Source of the DNA: Paenibacillus chitinolyticus NBRC 15660
GTDB lineage: Bacteria; Bacillota; Bacilli; Paenibacillales; NBRC-103111
NCBI RefSeq assembly: GCF_000739915.1
Contig: NZ_BBJT01000003.1
Span: 248,001-312,000 of the forward strand
Direction: 5' to 3'
DNA length: 64,000 nucleotides
Shown: positions 25,631-34,223 of the stretch, piece by piece
Layout: each line of letters begins with the position of its first letter
Numbering within the stretch: the stretch's first letter is position 1
Program-made: the position numbers and the translations under genes
Notes under the pieces: model-generated
What the model was told of the DNA's origin: nothing
The model's database searches: none
What the model saw: only the letters and a program-made list of their open reading frames with translations

Positions 25631-26449
25631 TTAAATAAATTTGATGAGACCGTCGTAAGCCACTTCGATACCGTGAGGCTTGAATATGTCCACAAGCTCG
25701 TCATGCATGAAACCGCTGTTATGAGATAAATGCGAGACGATGATCTGGCTCGTTGCCGAGTGAATGCCGCTATCCAGCAATCGCTTCTGTGTCTCCAACA
25801 CTGTCTCAATGCTCATATGCCCATCGGAATGCGGATTCTGATTGTAACCATGTGTGCATTCGAGTACCGTCAGATCGATATGCTTGTCCGCAAGCCACGA
25901 CCACGTCAATTCCGGAAACCATCCTGAATCATGACCATACAGCAATGTCTTGCCTTCCTTTTCGATAAAATAGATCAGACACGTCTCCCACTTCGCATGA
26001 TTGGCGAGAAGCGGCGTAATGCGCGCTCCGCTGGACTCTACTGTCACGAATGGAATCATCCGAGTGAATTGAAACCGCTCCGGACTATAACCGGACAACA
26101 CATCCAGACAACCATTAACAGCACGATCATTCCCGAAAATATGCAGCGGATGCGTAACGTGGTGACCATACCCTTCCATCCGACTGAACAAATCTCCTGC
26201 GTTAAAATGATCGGGGTGCGTATGCGTGAAGAGCAGTTCCGAAATACGAGTAACACCCACATCATCCCGCATGACTTGGTAGCTGTATTCTGGCGGGAAA
26301 TCAATCTGCATCGTATCATCAACAATCGCAGCTGACCGCGTTCTTATATTCTTCCCTTTCTCGCTTCGCGTCTTCTCGCAAACCTCGCATTTGCAAAATG
26401 GATTCGGTATCCCTTCCGACGCGGCAGATCCTAGAAAATGAACTTTCAT
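25631..26449 (-). CDS. MBL-fold metallo-hydrolase, PhnP-like
   Basis: 272 residues. Metallo-beta-lactamase fold with the dinuclear site motif THTHPDHF and later His/Asp ligands (YGHDSGWF, VSHLSHNS). The N-terminal FCKCEVCEK cysteine cluster is as in PhnP-type proteins, which bind an extra structural zinc. PhnP opens 5-phosphoribosyl 1,2-cyclic phosphate in phosphonate use, but no C-P lyase genes are here, so the substrate is open. ATG 26449 has AAGGAGAT upstream; a longer frame to 26497 overlaps the previous gene and is rejected. Confidence 0.85.
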   Translation of the reverse strand: MKVHFLGSAASEGIPNPFCKCEVCEKTRSEKGKNIRTRSAAIVDDTMQIDFPPEYSYQVMRDDVGVTRISELLFTHTHPDHFNAGDLFSRMEGYGHHVTHPLHIFGNDRAVNGCLDVLSGYSPERFQFTRMIPFVTVESSGARITPLLANHAKWETCLIYFIEKEGKTLLYGHDSGWFPELTWSWLADKHIDLTVLECTHGYNQNPHSDGHMSIETVLETQKRLLDSGIHSATSQIIVSHLSHNSGFMHDELVDIFKPHGIEVAYDGLIKFI

Positions 26450-26487
26450 ACAAATATCTCCTTTTCGATTCGCAGATATGCAGGAAT

Positions 26488-27012
26488 TCAGATACATTCT
26501 TTCTCTTGTTGTTTCCTGGCGGCATCATTGCCGCTTCTTGATTTCCGATCATCTCCCGGGTTGTTCATCGGAAGAAATCGACTGATTCTTGCGAGGAAAA
26601 AAGTTAAGACGACGGAGAAAATAACGATGCCGTAATACCCCGCTCCAATGCCAATTCCGACTCCGCCTGAGAAAAATATCATGGCCGCCGATGTTAACCC
26701 CTTAACCCGTTCCCCATCCTTAAGAATGACTCCCGCTCCGATAAATCCTAAGCCGGATACGATTTGAGCCGTTAGCCGCATCGGATCGGCGCGCATGAGT
26801 TGACCCGCTTCATTGTAATGACTGGCGGTAGAGATGGAAATAATCGTAATTAATGTACAAGCCACTGAGGTATAGGTATACGTCTTCATACCGGCGGGCT
26901 TATGTTTATGTGATCGATCCCAGCCAATAAACAGGCCCATCAATGCACTCGCAAGGATTCTGACATACATCTCCCAATGTCCGAACATCTGGCCATATTG
27001 GATTGGATCCAC
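26488..27012 (-). CDS. MgtC/SapB-family membrane protein
   Basis: 174 residues with about five membrane segments and the family core ALMGLFIGWDR, LTAQIVSGLGFIGAGVILKDG and VKGLTSAAMIFFSGGVGIGIG. MgtC proteins act in magnesium homeostasis and as F-type ATPase modulators in some bacteria; the role of this one is not known. GTG 27012 is preferred (GGGGGAGAGG just upstream); ATG 27036 lies ahead of that site. First gene of the operon divergent from the LacI-solute-binding fusion. Confidence 0.82.
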   Translation of the reverse strand: MDPIQYGQMFGHWEMYVRILASALMGLFIGWDRSHKHKPAGMKTYTYTSVACTLITIISISTASHYNEAGQLMRADPMRLTAQIVSGLGFIGAGVILKDGERVKGLTSAAMIFFSGGVGIGIGAGYYGIVIFSVVLTFFLARISRFLPMNNPGDDRKSRSGNDAARKQQEKECI

Positions 27013-27090
27013 AGCGTTCCTCTCCCCCTTAATCATGATGTCGTGAAAATCTTGATCAACCGCGCTGACAAACGATCAATCCATATGGGA

Positions 27091-27105
27091 TGTTAACGCT
27101 TTCTT
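27091..27105 (-). promoter_or_regulatory. Possible cre box upstream of the mgtC-like gene
   Basis: Minus strand AAGAAAGCGTTAACA matches the cre consensus with one mismatch (A for T at position 2). Confidence 0.35.
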
Positions 27106-27126
27106 GAATAGAATTCTAACATATTT

Positions 27127-27140
27127 TTGGAACGTGTCAA
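27127..27140. promoter_or_regulatory. Putative LacI-type operator, copy 1
   Basis: TTGGAACGTGTCAA, a near-palindrome centred on ACGT with TTG/CAA ends, the shape of LacI/GalR-family operators. An identical copy lies 109 bases to the right, both in the divergent intergenic region next to a LacI-type gene. Confidence 0.55.
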
Positions 27141-27235
27141 TAAATATTTAAGAGTTTTTTCACTGTAACGCAATGTATATGCATAAAACACCATAAAAAC
27201 AATCCTTTAACGTTTGTTCGGGACACTTTTAAATA

Positions 27236-27249
27236 TTGGAACGTGTCAA
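27236..27249. promoter_or_regulatory. Putative LacI-type operator, copy 2
   Basis: Second exact copy of TTGGAACGTGTCAA, 83 bases upstream of the LacI-solute-binding fusion gene. The remaining bases 27013-27331 are A+T-rich promoter region without a gene. Confidence 0.55.
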
Positions 27250-27331
27250 AATTAGTGGGTGATGGCATGTCAACAGAAGACCCGATATAATTAATTTATC
27301 CAAATATCATCAAAAAGGGGTAGGATGAAGC

Positions 27332-29503
27332 ATGCCTACGATCAAAGATATCGCCAAAGCTGCGGGGGTGTCGCATGGAACGGTATCGAATGTGCTGAAC
27401 GGAAGAGGAAATGTAAGTCTGGAGAAAATCAATCTCGTGGAAGAAGCCGCTCGTAAAATGGGTTACCAGATCCACGCGCGGGCTAAATCTTTACGTGAAG
27501 GAAGCACGACAACCGTCTCCCTCATCTTGCCTAACATTTCATCGGATTCCTACAATAAGCTATATATCGCAATCCATAGCACCCTTCTCCGTGTGGGGTA
27601 CACGACAAATTTATATCTCACACAAGATCAGAAAGAAAATGAACAAGCTCTTCTGCAAGAAATTGCTGCTAATCGAGACTGCGCTGTAATCACGGTCTCC
27701 TGTTTGGACGATGCCATGGAATATTATGACCTGCTCGGCATTCCACGGGAGAACATCATTTTTGTCTATCGTAAATTGCAAAACACAATGAAATTCGCCA
27801 GCTTCGATGCAGATGCATCCGGACGAGCGATTGCTCAGAAAATAAAAGAAAAAGCGCATCGGAAGATCGGAATATTCACCGATTTGCTCCGATATTCCTG
27901 TGATCGGGATTTTAGAAATGCCATCATGGAAGAACTATCCCCTCAGGATTTGCGCATACATACGATTGCTGCCGCGCAATCTACGGCCTATAATCATGCA
28001 TTTGATTTCTTTGCGGGGGATGGCTTCGATTGCATTGTGACCAGTGATCTGGAACGTGCACGCTATATCAAAAATGCTCATTTCTTAGGGAGTACGGGCC
28101 AATGTCCGGAGATATACAGCTTAGCCGATTCGGAGTTTTTAACCGAGGATTTCATTCACAAGTATCACATCAATTATCAGTGGCTGGGCAAAGAAATTGC
28201 CGAGACGATACTACGTCATGAGACGACGGACCAGCGTGACGGAGCCCCGATCATCGGGTTGAATAGAGGGTTTATGTTTGAGGACCAAGCGCTCGGTCAT
28301 CCAACGGCGAACAAAACGCTGAACATTCTGACGATCCCGAGTCCAACCACGGATGCGCTCAAGAAATTAGCGCCGCATTTTAAGAAGACGACCGGTATTG
28401 ATCTTCGACTTGCTGTCTATTCGTTCGAAGAAATTTACGACATCTTATCCGATATCGACAACCATAAACATTACGATATCATTCGTGTTGATATGGCCGG
28501 GCTATCTTGGTTCGCGGGCCGAACTTTAAAGCCGTTAAGCCCGGAGATGCGGGAGCTGCTGAGGAATTATCCTCCACAGCTTATTGATCGGTATGCTTAT
28601 GTGAACGAGATCCCTTACGCCGTACCTTTCGATCCGAGCATTCAAATGCTCTTCTACCGTAAGGATATTTTCGAAGATACCAAAGTGCGAAGAATGTTCT
28701 ATGAGCAGTATAAAGCCGAACTGCGAACACCCTCAGACTTCGAAGCGTTCAATCGGGTTTCTGCATTCTTCTCTCGAGCGAGTAACCCCGAGTCGCCTTT
28801 ATCCCATGGATCCTGCGTAACGACGGGAAATTCAGAGATTATCGCTTCCGAATTTTTAGTCAGGTATTATGCCGAAGGCGGACATTTGATCCAAGAAGAC
28901 AACAAGCTGGCTCTATTCAAAGAGATTGCGATTAATGCCTTTCATAGCTATATCGATCATTTATCCATAGCTAAGAACTTACCTGCCAAATGGTGGGACG
29001 AGTCCATCTCGTTATTCGAAGACGGTCAGATCGCGATGCTCATCGTGTATATGAACTTATTCTCGAATATCGCCCACAGCGAGATATCCCCGCTCGTTGG
29101 GTTCGCAGAGGTCCCGGGCCAACAGCCGCTGCTCGGCGGAGGCTCGCTGGGCGTATCAAAATATTGCCGGAAAGACGACGAAGTCTCCGCCTTCTTCCGT
29201 TGGTTCTATGATCATGAAATTGCCGAGCAAGTCACGCTGCTCGGCGGCGCTTCGGTCAACGATTTCATCTACAGCAACCAGAATGTCATGGATCAATATC
29301 CTTGGCTGAAGTTCGCCAAAGACTTGGAGTACCGCGGGGTTCGAGAATCCGCCTTCCCGACGGGACATAACTTCAATCTGCGGAAAGTCGAGAAGATTAT
29401 CGGTCTCGGCGTGAAAAATGTGATGAATCAGATGATGAGCATCGAGGAAGCGATTGATTATATTAATGCAAGGTTATCCGAAAAAGAGTTTCTTGCTCTA
29501 TAG
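27332..29503 (+). CDS. LacI-family repressor fused to an ABC solute-binding domain
   Basis: 723 residues, about twice the size of a LacI regulator. Residues 1-55 are a LacI helix-turn-helix (MPTIKDIAKAAGVSHGTVSN, VLNGRGNVS) with hinge helix. About 60-320 is a LacI-type sensor (VSLILPNISSDSYNKLY through PIIGLNRGF). From about 328 to the end it matches family 1 extracellular solute-binding proteins: TLNILTIPSPTTDALKKLAP, AVPFDPSIQMLFYRKDIFED, GQIAMLIVYMN, LLGGGSLGVSK. No signal peptide or membrane segment, so the second binding domain must act in the cytoplasm as an extra ligand sensor. Divergent from the mgtC-like operon with two candidate operators between them; likely autoregulator and operon regulator. 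Confidence 0.88.
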   Translation: MPTIKDIAKAAGVSHGTVSNVLNGRGNVSLEKINLVEEAARKMGYQIHARAKSLREGSTTTVSLILPNISSDSYNKLYIAIHSTLLRVGYTTNLYLTQDQKENEQALLQEIAANRDCAVITVSCLDDAMEYYDLLGIPRENIIFVYRKLQNTMKFASFDADASGRAIAQKIKEKAHRKIGIFTDLLRYSCDRDFRNAIMEELSPQDLRIHTIAAAQSTAYNHAFDFFAGDGFDCIVTSDLERARYIKNAHFLGSTGQCPEIYSLADSEFLTEDFIHKYHINYQWLGKEIAETILRHETTDQRDGAPIIGLNRGFMFEDQALGHPTANKTLNILTIPSPTTDALKKLAPHFKKTTGIDLRLAVYSFEEIYDILSDIDNHKHYDIIRVDMAGLSWFAGRTLKPLSPEMRELLRNYPPQLIDRYAYVNEIPYAVPFDPSIQMLFYRKDIFEDTKVRRMFYEQYKAELRTPSDFEAFNRVSAFFSRASNPESPLSHGSCVTTGNSEIIASEFLVRYYAEGGHLIQEDNKLALFKEIAINAFHSYIDHLSIAKNLPAKWWDESISLFEDGQIAMLIVYMNLFSNIAHSEISPLVGFAEVPGQQPLLGGGSLGVSKYCRKDDEVSAFFRWFYDHEIAEQVTLLGGASVNDFIYSNQNVMDQYPWLKFAKDLEYRGVRESAFPTGHNFNLRKVEKIIGLGVKNVMNQMMSIEEAIDYINARLSEKEFLAL

Positions 29504-29624
29504 GAGATGCAGCTCTTAAAAACAGGAAGAAGACAGGTCAATGATCGCCGCGATATGGTTATCCCCCGTCAAGTAGACGCGAATAAAAAGACATGTCATT
29601 AAGCATCAGCCGTTTCCCGCTATT

Positions 29625-29653
29625 CAACCGGGGAGCGGTTGTTTAATTTTTTC
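29625..29653 (+). terminator. Intrinsic terminator of the LacI-solute-binding fusion gene
   Basis: CAACCG/CGGTTG stem (29625-29630, 29636-29641), 5-base loop, followed by TTTAATTTTTT. Nothing else was seen in 29504-29737. Confidence 0.8.
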
Positions 29654-29737
29654 TGAAAACGACCATTATTGTAAAACAACTCTAAAATTATGGCAAGCAG
29701 TAACAGCAGCTAACCCTTCAAATGCACCTCTTCCCTT

Positions 29738-30487
29738 CTATGATGTTAATGTAGTCCATTGCAATTGCTCATAATGACTAATCTGTTCTTCTTCGCCGTC
29801 ACTAGCTTGTGTTCTTTCCAGACCAATTCGAACGATGCCGGCAAGCCTCGCCTCCCGGGCCATTTGAATATCGGCTTTCGTATCGCCGAACATGAGTGTG
29901 CGCTCCGGTGCAATCTGAAGCTTAGCGCAGGCCGCAATAGCCAAATCCGGATGCGGCTTCCCATTTACATGGCCGTCACTGCCAAGAATAACCTGGAAAT
30001 GTTTGCGCATCCCAAGCCACTCCAGATGCTTTACAGCGGCTTCGGTATCATCCGATGTGACAATTCCGATCGGAACACCCTCCCGGCTCAGCTGTTGTAC
30101 GAACGAGAAAACACCAGGCATAGCCCGAACTGGACGCAGCTCGTCGATCTGTGTGGATACATGCTTCATATCGGTCAATACTGCCGTAATCGCCTCATTC
30201 CATGCCAGGCCGGAAAGGTACAAGTGTCCTGCAAGCAGAGCCGCGATTTCCCGGTTGGAACCCATCGCAAGCGGGCCAAGAGGGTCGTAATGAAATTTCT
30301 CCCCGTCACGACACAAGCCAAGAACAGTCTCCCAATTTACACCCAGCGCCCTGTGACGTAATCGGTCCATTAGCAGACTGCTCCAAGCCCCCCAAAGATA
30401 TGCAAAATCAAGCAGTGTTCCATCCTTGTCAAACAGAACCCCATCCACCTCCCACGATGATGCCCCGCATTGAATTCGAATACTCAT
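29738..30487 (-). CDS. HAD-superfamily phosphatase
   Basis: 249 residues from ATG 30487, whose ATG overlaps the upstream stop (ATGA). HAD motif I VLFDKDGTLLDF at about 17-28 (nucleophile and acid/base Asp), motif II IGIVTSDDT, the motif III Lys in HVNGKPHPD, and motif IV MFGDTKADIQMA; the helical cap between motifs I and II fits phosphoglycolate-phosphatase-like members. Last gene of the Ugp-like importer operon, so it probably dephosphorylates a product of the imported compound. A longer upstream reading into the PHP gene is rejected. Confidence 0.88.
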   Translation of the reverse strand: MSIRIQCGASSWEVDGVLFDKDGTLLDFAYLWGAWSSLLMDRLRHRALGVNWETVLGLCRDGEKFHYDPLGPLAMGSNREIAALLAGHLYLSGLAWNEAITAVLTDMKHVSTQIDELRPVRAMPGVFSFVQQLSREGVPIGIVTSDDTEAAVKHLEWLGMRKHFQVILGSDGHVNGKPHPDLAIAACAKLQIAPERTLMFGDTKADIQMAREARLAGIVRIGLERTQASDGEEEQISHYEQLQWTTLTS

Positions 30488-31953
30488 AGCTCTGCGTTCA
30501 CTTCCTCCCACGTCAATGAAGAACATCCGATCGGATTGGCATAAATGGGGTTGATAAAAGCTAACAGTGTCCCATATTCTGATCTGAGCTCCACTCTTAA
30601 CCAGCGATAGGCTTCTCCCGTCCATTCTGTCTCATATACGTAAGGTCCATCCTCATTAACAACCGCTTCAAATACGGGCAAACCATTCAATAACCAGATC
30701 AACTTACCTTTCTCCTTTATACCTTTTACAGCAATGCTATAGCGGATCGGGACTGCCGCTTGTGCATCAATACTTACTTGATCTCCCGGCAGTATTTGCC
30801 TTCCTCCGCTATAAATGCGGGGCTCAAGCTGCGGTCCTCTAGATACGATACAGCGCCCTTTCTTTACAGCGTCCAATAGCTGAACTTCGCTTAGCTCGTC
30901 ACAGTACACGTAAGTGGCCGGATCGCCTACCAGAGAAGGAGGTCCTCCTTCCATGTAGCTTTCATGCGGCAACAGATGCGTATCACTGCCTCCGATCCCT
31001 GCCAGACGCAGTCCTCTCGCCCAGCAGGCGTCCCACAGCATCAATGCGCGTTCTGCCGCTTCGGCGTTGCCTTCATAGGTCGGATCATTCCATATTTCAA
31101 TCGCGTGGAACAAGCTCAGCTCCGCCCTTCCGAAACGCCAATCCCATGGAGCCAAATAAGGATGATTCAAGCTGCATACCGCGCCTTGCTCGCGCGCTGC
31201 GGCGATAATTCGATTCATTCCTTCGGCGTCTTCCATTGTAAGAGTCCCCTTCTCATCATACAAAGGAAGCCAATCCGTGATTCCCAGTACATTCCAGTGG
31301 CCTTGAGTCGCCGTCACTTCCATTCCCGGCAGCGCAAGGAGTCTGTCATGTGAAGGCCACGCCGTATGCCGATGGTTATGCTCAGTCACTACGATGAAGT
31401 CCAACTGCTGCCTCAATGAGGATTCCATCAATTGCTCCGGAGACTGCTTGCCGTCAGATAACGATGTATGCATATGGAAATCGCCTTTATACCATCTTGC
31501 GCCGCAGTTGAGCCGCTCCTGCTCATACCGAGCATCACCGTCTAACGTTACCCAAGGTATCCCGATTGCAATCGGGACGGTAGACGATTCCGCCGACACG
31601 CCTTTTCCGTGCATCCATTCCAGCTTGAACATGCTATCTTCATCTCTAGCATAGGCAATCACCTCTGCCTTCCAGGTTCCCGCTCCAACATCTCCCGGTA
31701 CAGAGCCGATAGAGCAATTCTCTTGCAGCCTTCCTAGCAAAATTCGTTCCGCCCGCTTCTTGCCCGTATATTGCATTCGGATGAATCCACCAGGGTCCTT
31801 CACGAATACTTGCATCCAATCCAACTTCTCATACGTTATAACAAGAGAAATCCAATCCATCGGCTCTTTCATGCTAAATGAATATGTCAGCAAGGAAGGA
31901 CCGGGAAGCAGGCTTGCTTCCCGGACTTCAGTGCAGATTACCGTACTCATCAT
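30484..31953 (-). CDS. PHP-domain phosphoesterase, CehA/McbA-type
   Basis: 489 residues. An N-terminal beta-rich region of about 150 residues precedes a PHP metal-hydrolase domain: KGDFHMHTSLSDGK (HMH at 160-162), VVTEHNH (191-194), VCSLNHPY and GIGGSDTH supply His/Asp ligands for a multinuclear metal site. The family hydrolyses phosphoesters, including glycerophosphodiester-like compounds and carbamates. Encoded between an ABC binding protein and a HAD phosphatase, it likely acts on the imported ligand. No signal peptide is visible, so cytoplasmic. It starts 4 bases after the binding-protein stop. Confidence 0.85.
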   Translation of the reverse strand: MMSTVICTEVREASLLPGPSLLTYSFSMKEPMDWISLVITYEKLDWMQVFVKDPGGFIRMQYTGKKRAERILLGRLQENCSIGSVPGDVGAGTWKAEVIAYARDEDSMFKLEWMHGKGVSAESSTVPIAIGIPWVTLDGDARYEQERLNCGARWYKGDFHMHTSLSDGKQSPEQLMESSLRQQLDFIVVTEHNHRHTAWPSHDRLLALPGMEVTATQGHWNVLGITDWLPLYDEKGTLTMEDAEGMNRIIAAAREQGAVCSLNHPYLAPWDWRFGRAELSLFHAIEIWNDPTYEGNAEAAERALMLWDACWARGLRLAGIGGSDTHLLPHESYMEGGPPSLVGDPATYVYCDELSEVQLLDAVKKGRCIVSRGPQLEPRIYSGGRQILPGDQVSIDAQAAVPIRYSIAVKGIKEKGKLIWLLNGLPVFEAVVNEDGPYVYETEWTGEAYRWLRVELRSEYGTLLAFINPIYANPIGCSSLTWEEVNAEL

Positions 31954-31957
31954 CGTG

Positions 31958-33304
31958 TTACTTCACTCCTGTCACTTTATCGAGTTCTTCCTGCGCTTTT
32001 TGCCGTGCTTCCTTCAGCGCATCAGCCGCAGGAACATTCTCGATTTGCACTTTATCTGCTGCGATCTTCAGCGCATCATCAATTTTGCCGCCTGTCTGGT
32101 CAATAAAGGCGCTGCTTGCTGATTGCGCCTGCATCAGCGGCACTTTGATTTGCGGGTTTTGCTCGCTGAACGCTTTGTAGTCCGGATCTTCAAGTGCAGA
32201 GGAACGAACTGAGATATATCCTGTGTTAATGGACCATTTGGCGGTATTCTTCGTATTCGAGAAGAAGGTCAGCCATTCATAAGCAGCCTGCTTCTGTTTA
32301 TCTGAAGCCAGAGCCGGGATACCAGCCATCAGCGCTCGTGCCATAGGCGCTGGTGCACGGTTCGCCCAGCCAGGCTGCGTATGCGCAGCTACAACATTGA
32401 AATCCAGATCACCTTGGTCGCCGCTAGAACCTGTATAGCCTGCAGCTCGTCCCTGCATAACGTCATCGATAGTTTTGTACCAATATTCCCAGCCCTGACC
32501 ACCGGAGTGGATCCCCATAATTTTTTCTTCATGAATCCACTTTCGGAATTGCTCCCATGTTTCGATCCATTCCGTGCTGTCAATCATTACGGTTTTGCCG
32601 TCTTCACTCAAAATTCTGCCGCCGCGGCTCAATGCCGCGTCCATCATATTCTCGCGGCCCCACATCGGCATCCAGCCGAATACCTTCGTTGTATCGCCTT
32701 TCTTTACCGTCATCTTAGCTGCTGCATCTGCCAGAGTCTCCCATGTATTAAACACATCTTCCGTCAATCCAGCCTTCTCCAACATATCCTTGCGGTAATA
32801 CAGTACCTGCGTCGTGCCATACATCGGCAGGAAGAACTGCTTATCATCCACAACACCTTGCTGCAGAAACGCCGGAATGAAATCGTCCTTGTTAAAATCG
32901 ACATCAACCGTAATATAGTCGTCTAATGCTGCAAAGTAACCTTTGCGGGCCCAGTCATTGTTTTGTGTCAATACAGCCGCAGGCACTTTCTTCGAGGCAA
33001 TAGCCGCCTGCAGCTTCTGTTGTGTCTCCTCATAGTTGCCTTGCGCTACACCTTTAACAATGACGCCATCCTGAGATGCGTTGAACTCCTTAATCAACGC
33101 TGCTACATTCTGGCCCAGCTTGCCGCCGAGTGCATACCAGAATTCAATTTCGACTGGCTCTTTCGCTGCCGTCTCTGCATTCACCGGCTTCACATTCCCG
33201 TTGTTTGCGTTTTTGCCACTATTGCCGTTTTCGCACGCCGCCAAGAACATTATTACGATGGCGGTCATCAGCAGAATTCTACCTTTTTCCCATGTCTTTA
33301 GCAT
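31958..33304 (-). CDS. ABC transporter solute-binding lipoprotein (UgpB-like)
   Basis: 448 residues. Signal sequence with lipobox FLAAC (lipidated Cys24), then family 1 binding-protein features: VEIEFWYALGGKLGQNVAAL, LIKEFNASQDGVIVKGV, MLEKAGLTEDVFNTWETLAD. The N-terminal FWYAL...G...L pattern resembles glycerol-3-phosphate/glycerophosphodiester-binding UgpB, consistent with two hydrolases for phosphorylated compounds downstream; ligand not proven. Confidence 0.85.
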   Translation of the reverse strand: MLKTWEKGRILLMTAIVIMFLAACENGNSGKNANNGNVKPVNAETAAKEPVEIEFWYALGGKLGQNVAALIKEFNASQDGVIVKGVAQGNYEETQQKLQAAIASKKVPAAVLTQNNDWARKGYFAALDDYITVDVDFNKDDFIPAFLQQGVVDDKQFFLPMYGTTQVLYYRKDMLEKAGLTEDVFNTWETLADAAAKMTVKKGDTTKVFGWMPMWGRENMMDAALSRGGRILSEDGKTVMIDSTEWIETWEQFRKWIHEEKIMGIHSGGQGWEYWYKTIDDVMQGRAAGYTGSSGDQGDLDFNVVAAHTQPGWANRAPAPMARALMAGIPALASDKQKQAAYEWLTFFSNTKNTAKWSINTGYISVRSSALEDPDYKAFSEQNPQIKVPLMQAQSASSAFIDQTGGKIDDALKIAADKVQIENVPAADALKEARQKAQEELDKVTGVK

Positions 33305-33368
33305 GCTTCTTTCCTCTTTCTTCTCTCATAAATTTTTAACATCAACCTATATTGCCTTCTCATTCAAA

Positions 33369-34211
33369 CTAGCCTTTATTGACGCCGTAAGACTGGCTCA
33401 CCCCCTTCATAATGAATTTTTGAGCGAATATAAACAGGATAAGCAGCGGCAAAATAGTAAATGAGCTGGCCGCCATCACCTGCGCCCAATTCATCCCGTA
33501 AGCCCCGCCTTCGATGAAGAAGCTGCGCAGCCCGGCAGACACAAGGTATAGATCGGGATTATGGGTAATTAGCGACGGCCACAAATAGTTGTTATACATT
33601 TCAATAAAAGTAATAAGACCCGTCACAACAAAATACGGTGCAGTCAGCGGAATCACCATAGTCCAGAGAATTCGCCGGTGGGGAGCGCCGTCGATTTTCG
33701 CCGCTTCCACCACCTCCCTCGGAATTTGCCGGAACGCTTGATAGATCATGAAGATCGTGAATACACTCACCGAGTTGGAAATAATGAGCCCTCCGTACGT
33801 GTCGATTAATCCGAGATTCGATAAAATGATGTAACCCGGCAAGTAGGTCGCCGCACCCGGCAGCATATAGCTAACAAGAATGATTGCCAGCAGCGGCCGT
33901 CCCAATGGGAAACGCATATGGACAAGTGCGTAAGCCATCATCGCGGAATTCACCGTCTGAATCAATACGATACATACCGATACGAATACGCTGTTGAATA
34001 CATAAAGATCGAAAGGCGCCGCATGCCATGCCTTCGAAATATTCTCCCACAGCAGCTTGTCTGGAAGCAGGACAGGCGGATAAGCCCAAATCTCATCATT
34101 CGTCTTGAACGCACTGGTGATCATCCATATAAAAGGAAACGCCATAATAAAGCTAAATGCAGCAAGTATGACATGATGCAGCGGGCGCACTATCATTGAT
34201 CCGACTCTCAT
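33369..34211 (-). CDS. ABC transporter permease (UgpE/AraQ-like)
   Basis: 280 residues with six membrane segments. The N-terminal segment VILAAFSFIMAFPFIWMITSAFK and the EAA loop PREVVEAAKIDGAPHRRILW identify the second permease of a carbohydrate/glycerophosphate importer. AGGAGG lies 8 bases before ATG 34211. No ATPase gene is present in the operon. Confidence 0.9.
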   Translation of the reverse strand: MRVGSMIVRPLHHVILAAFSFIMAFPFIWMITSAFKTNDEIWAYPPVLLPDKLLWENISKAWHAAPFDLYVFNSVFVSVCIVLIQTVNSAMMAYALVHMRFPLGRPLLAIILVSYMLPGAATYLPGYIILSNLGLIDTYGGLIISNSVSVFTIFMIYQAFRQIPREVVEAAKIDGAPHRRILWTMVIPLTAPYFVVTGLITFIEMYNNYLWPSLITHNPDLYLVSAGLRSFFIEGGAYGMNWAQVMAASSFTILPLLILFIFAQKFIMKGVSQSYGVNKG

Positions 34212-34223
34212 TTGGAATTCCTC

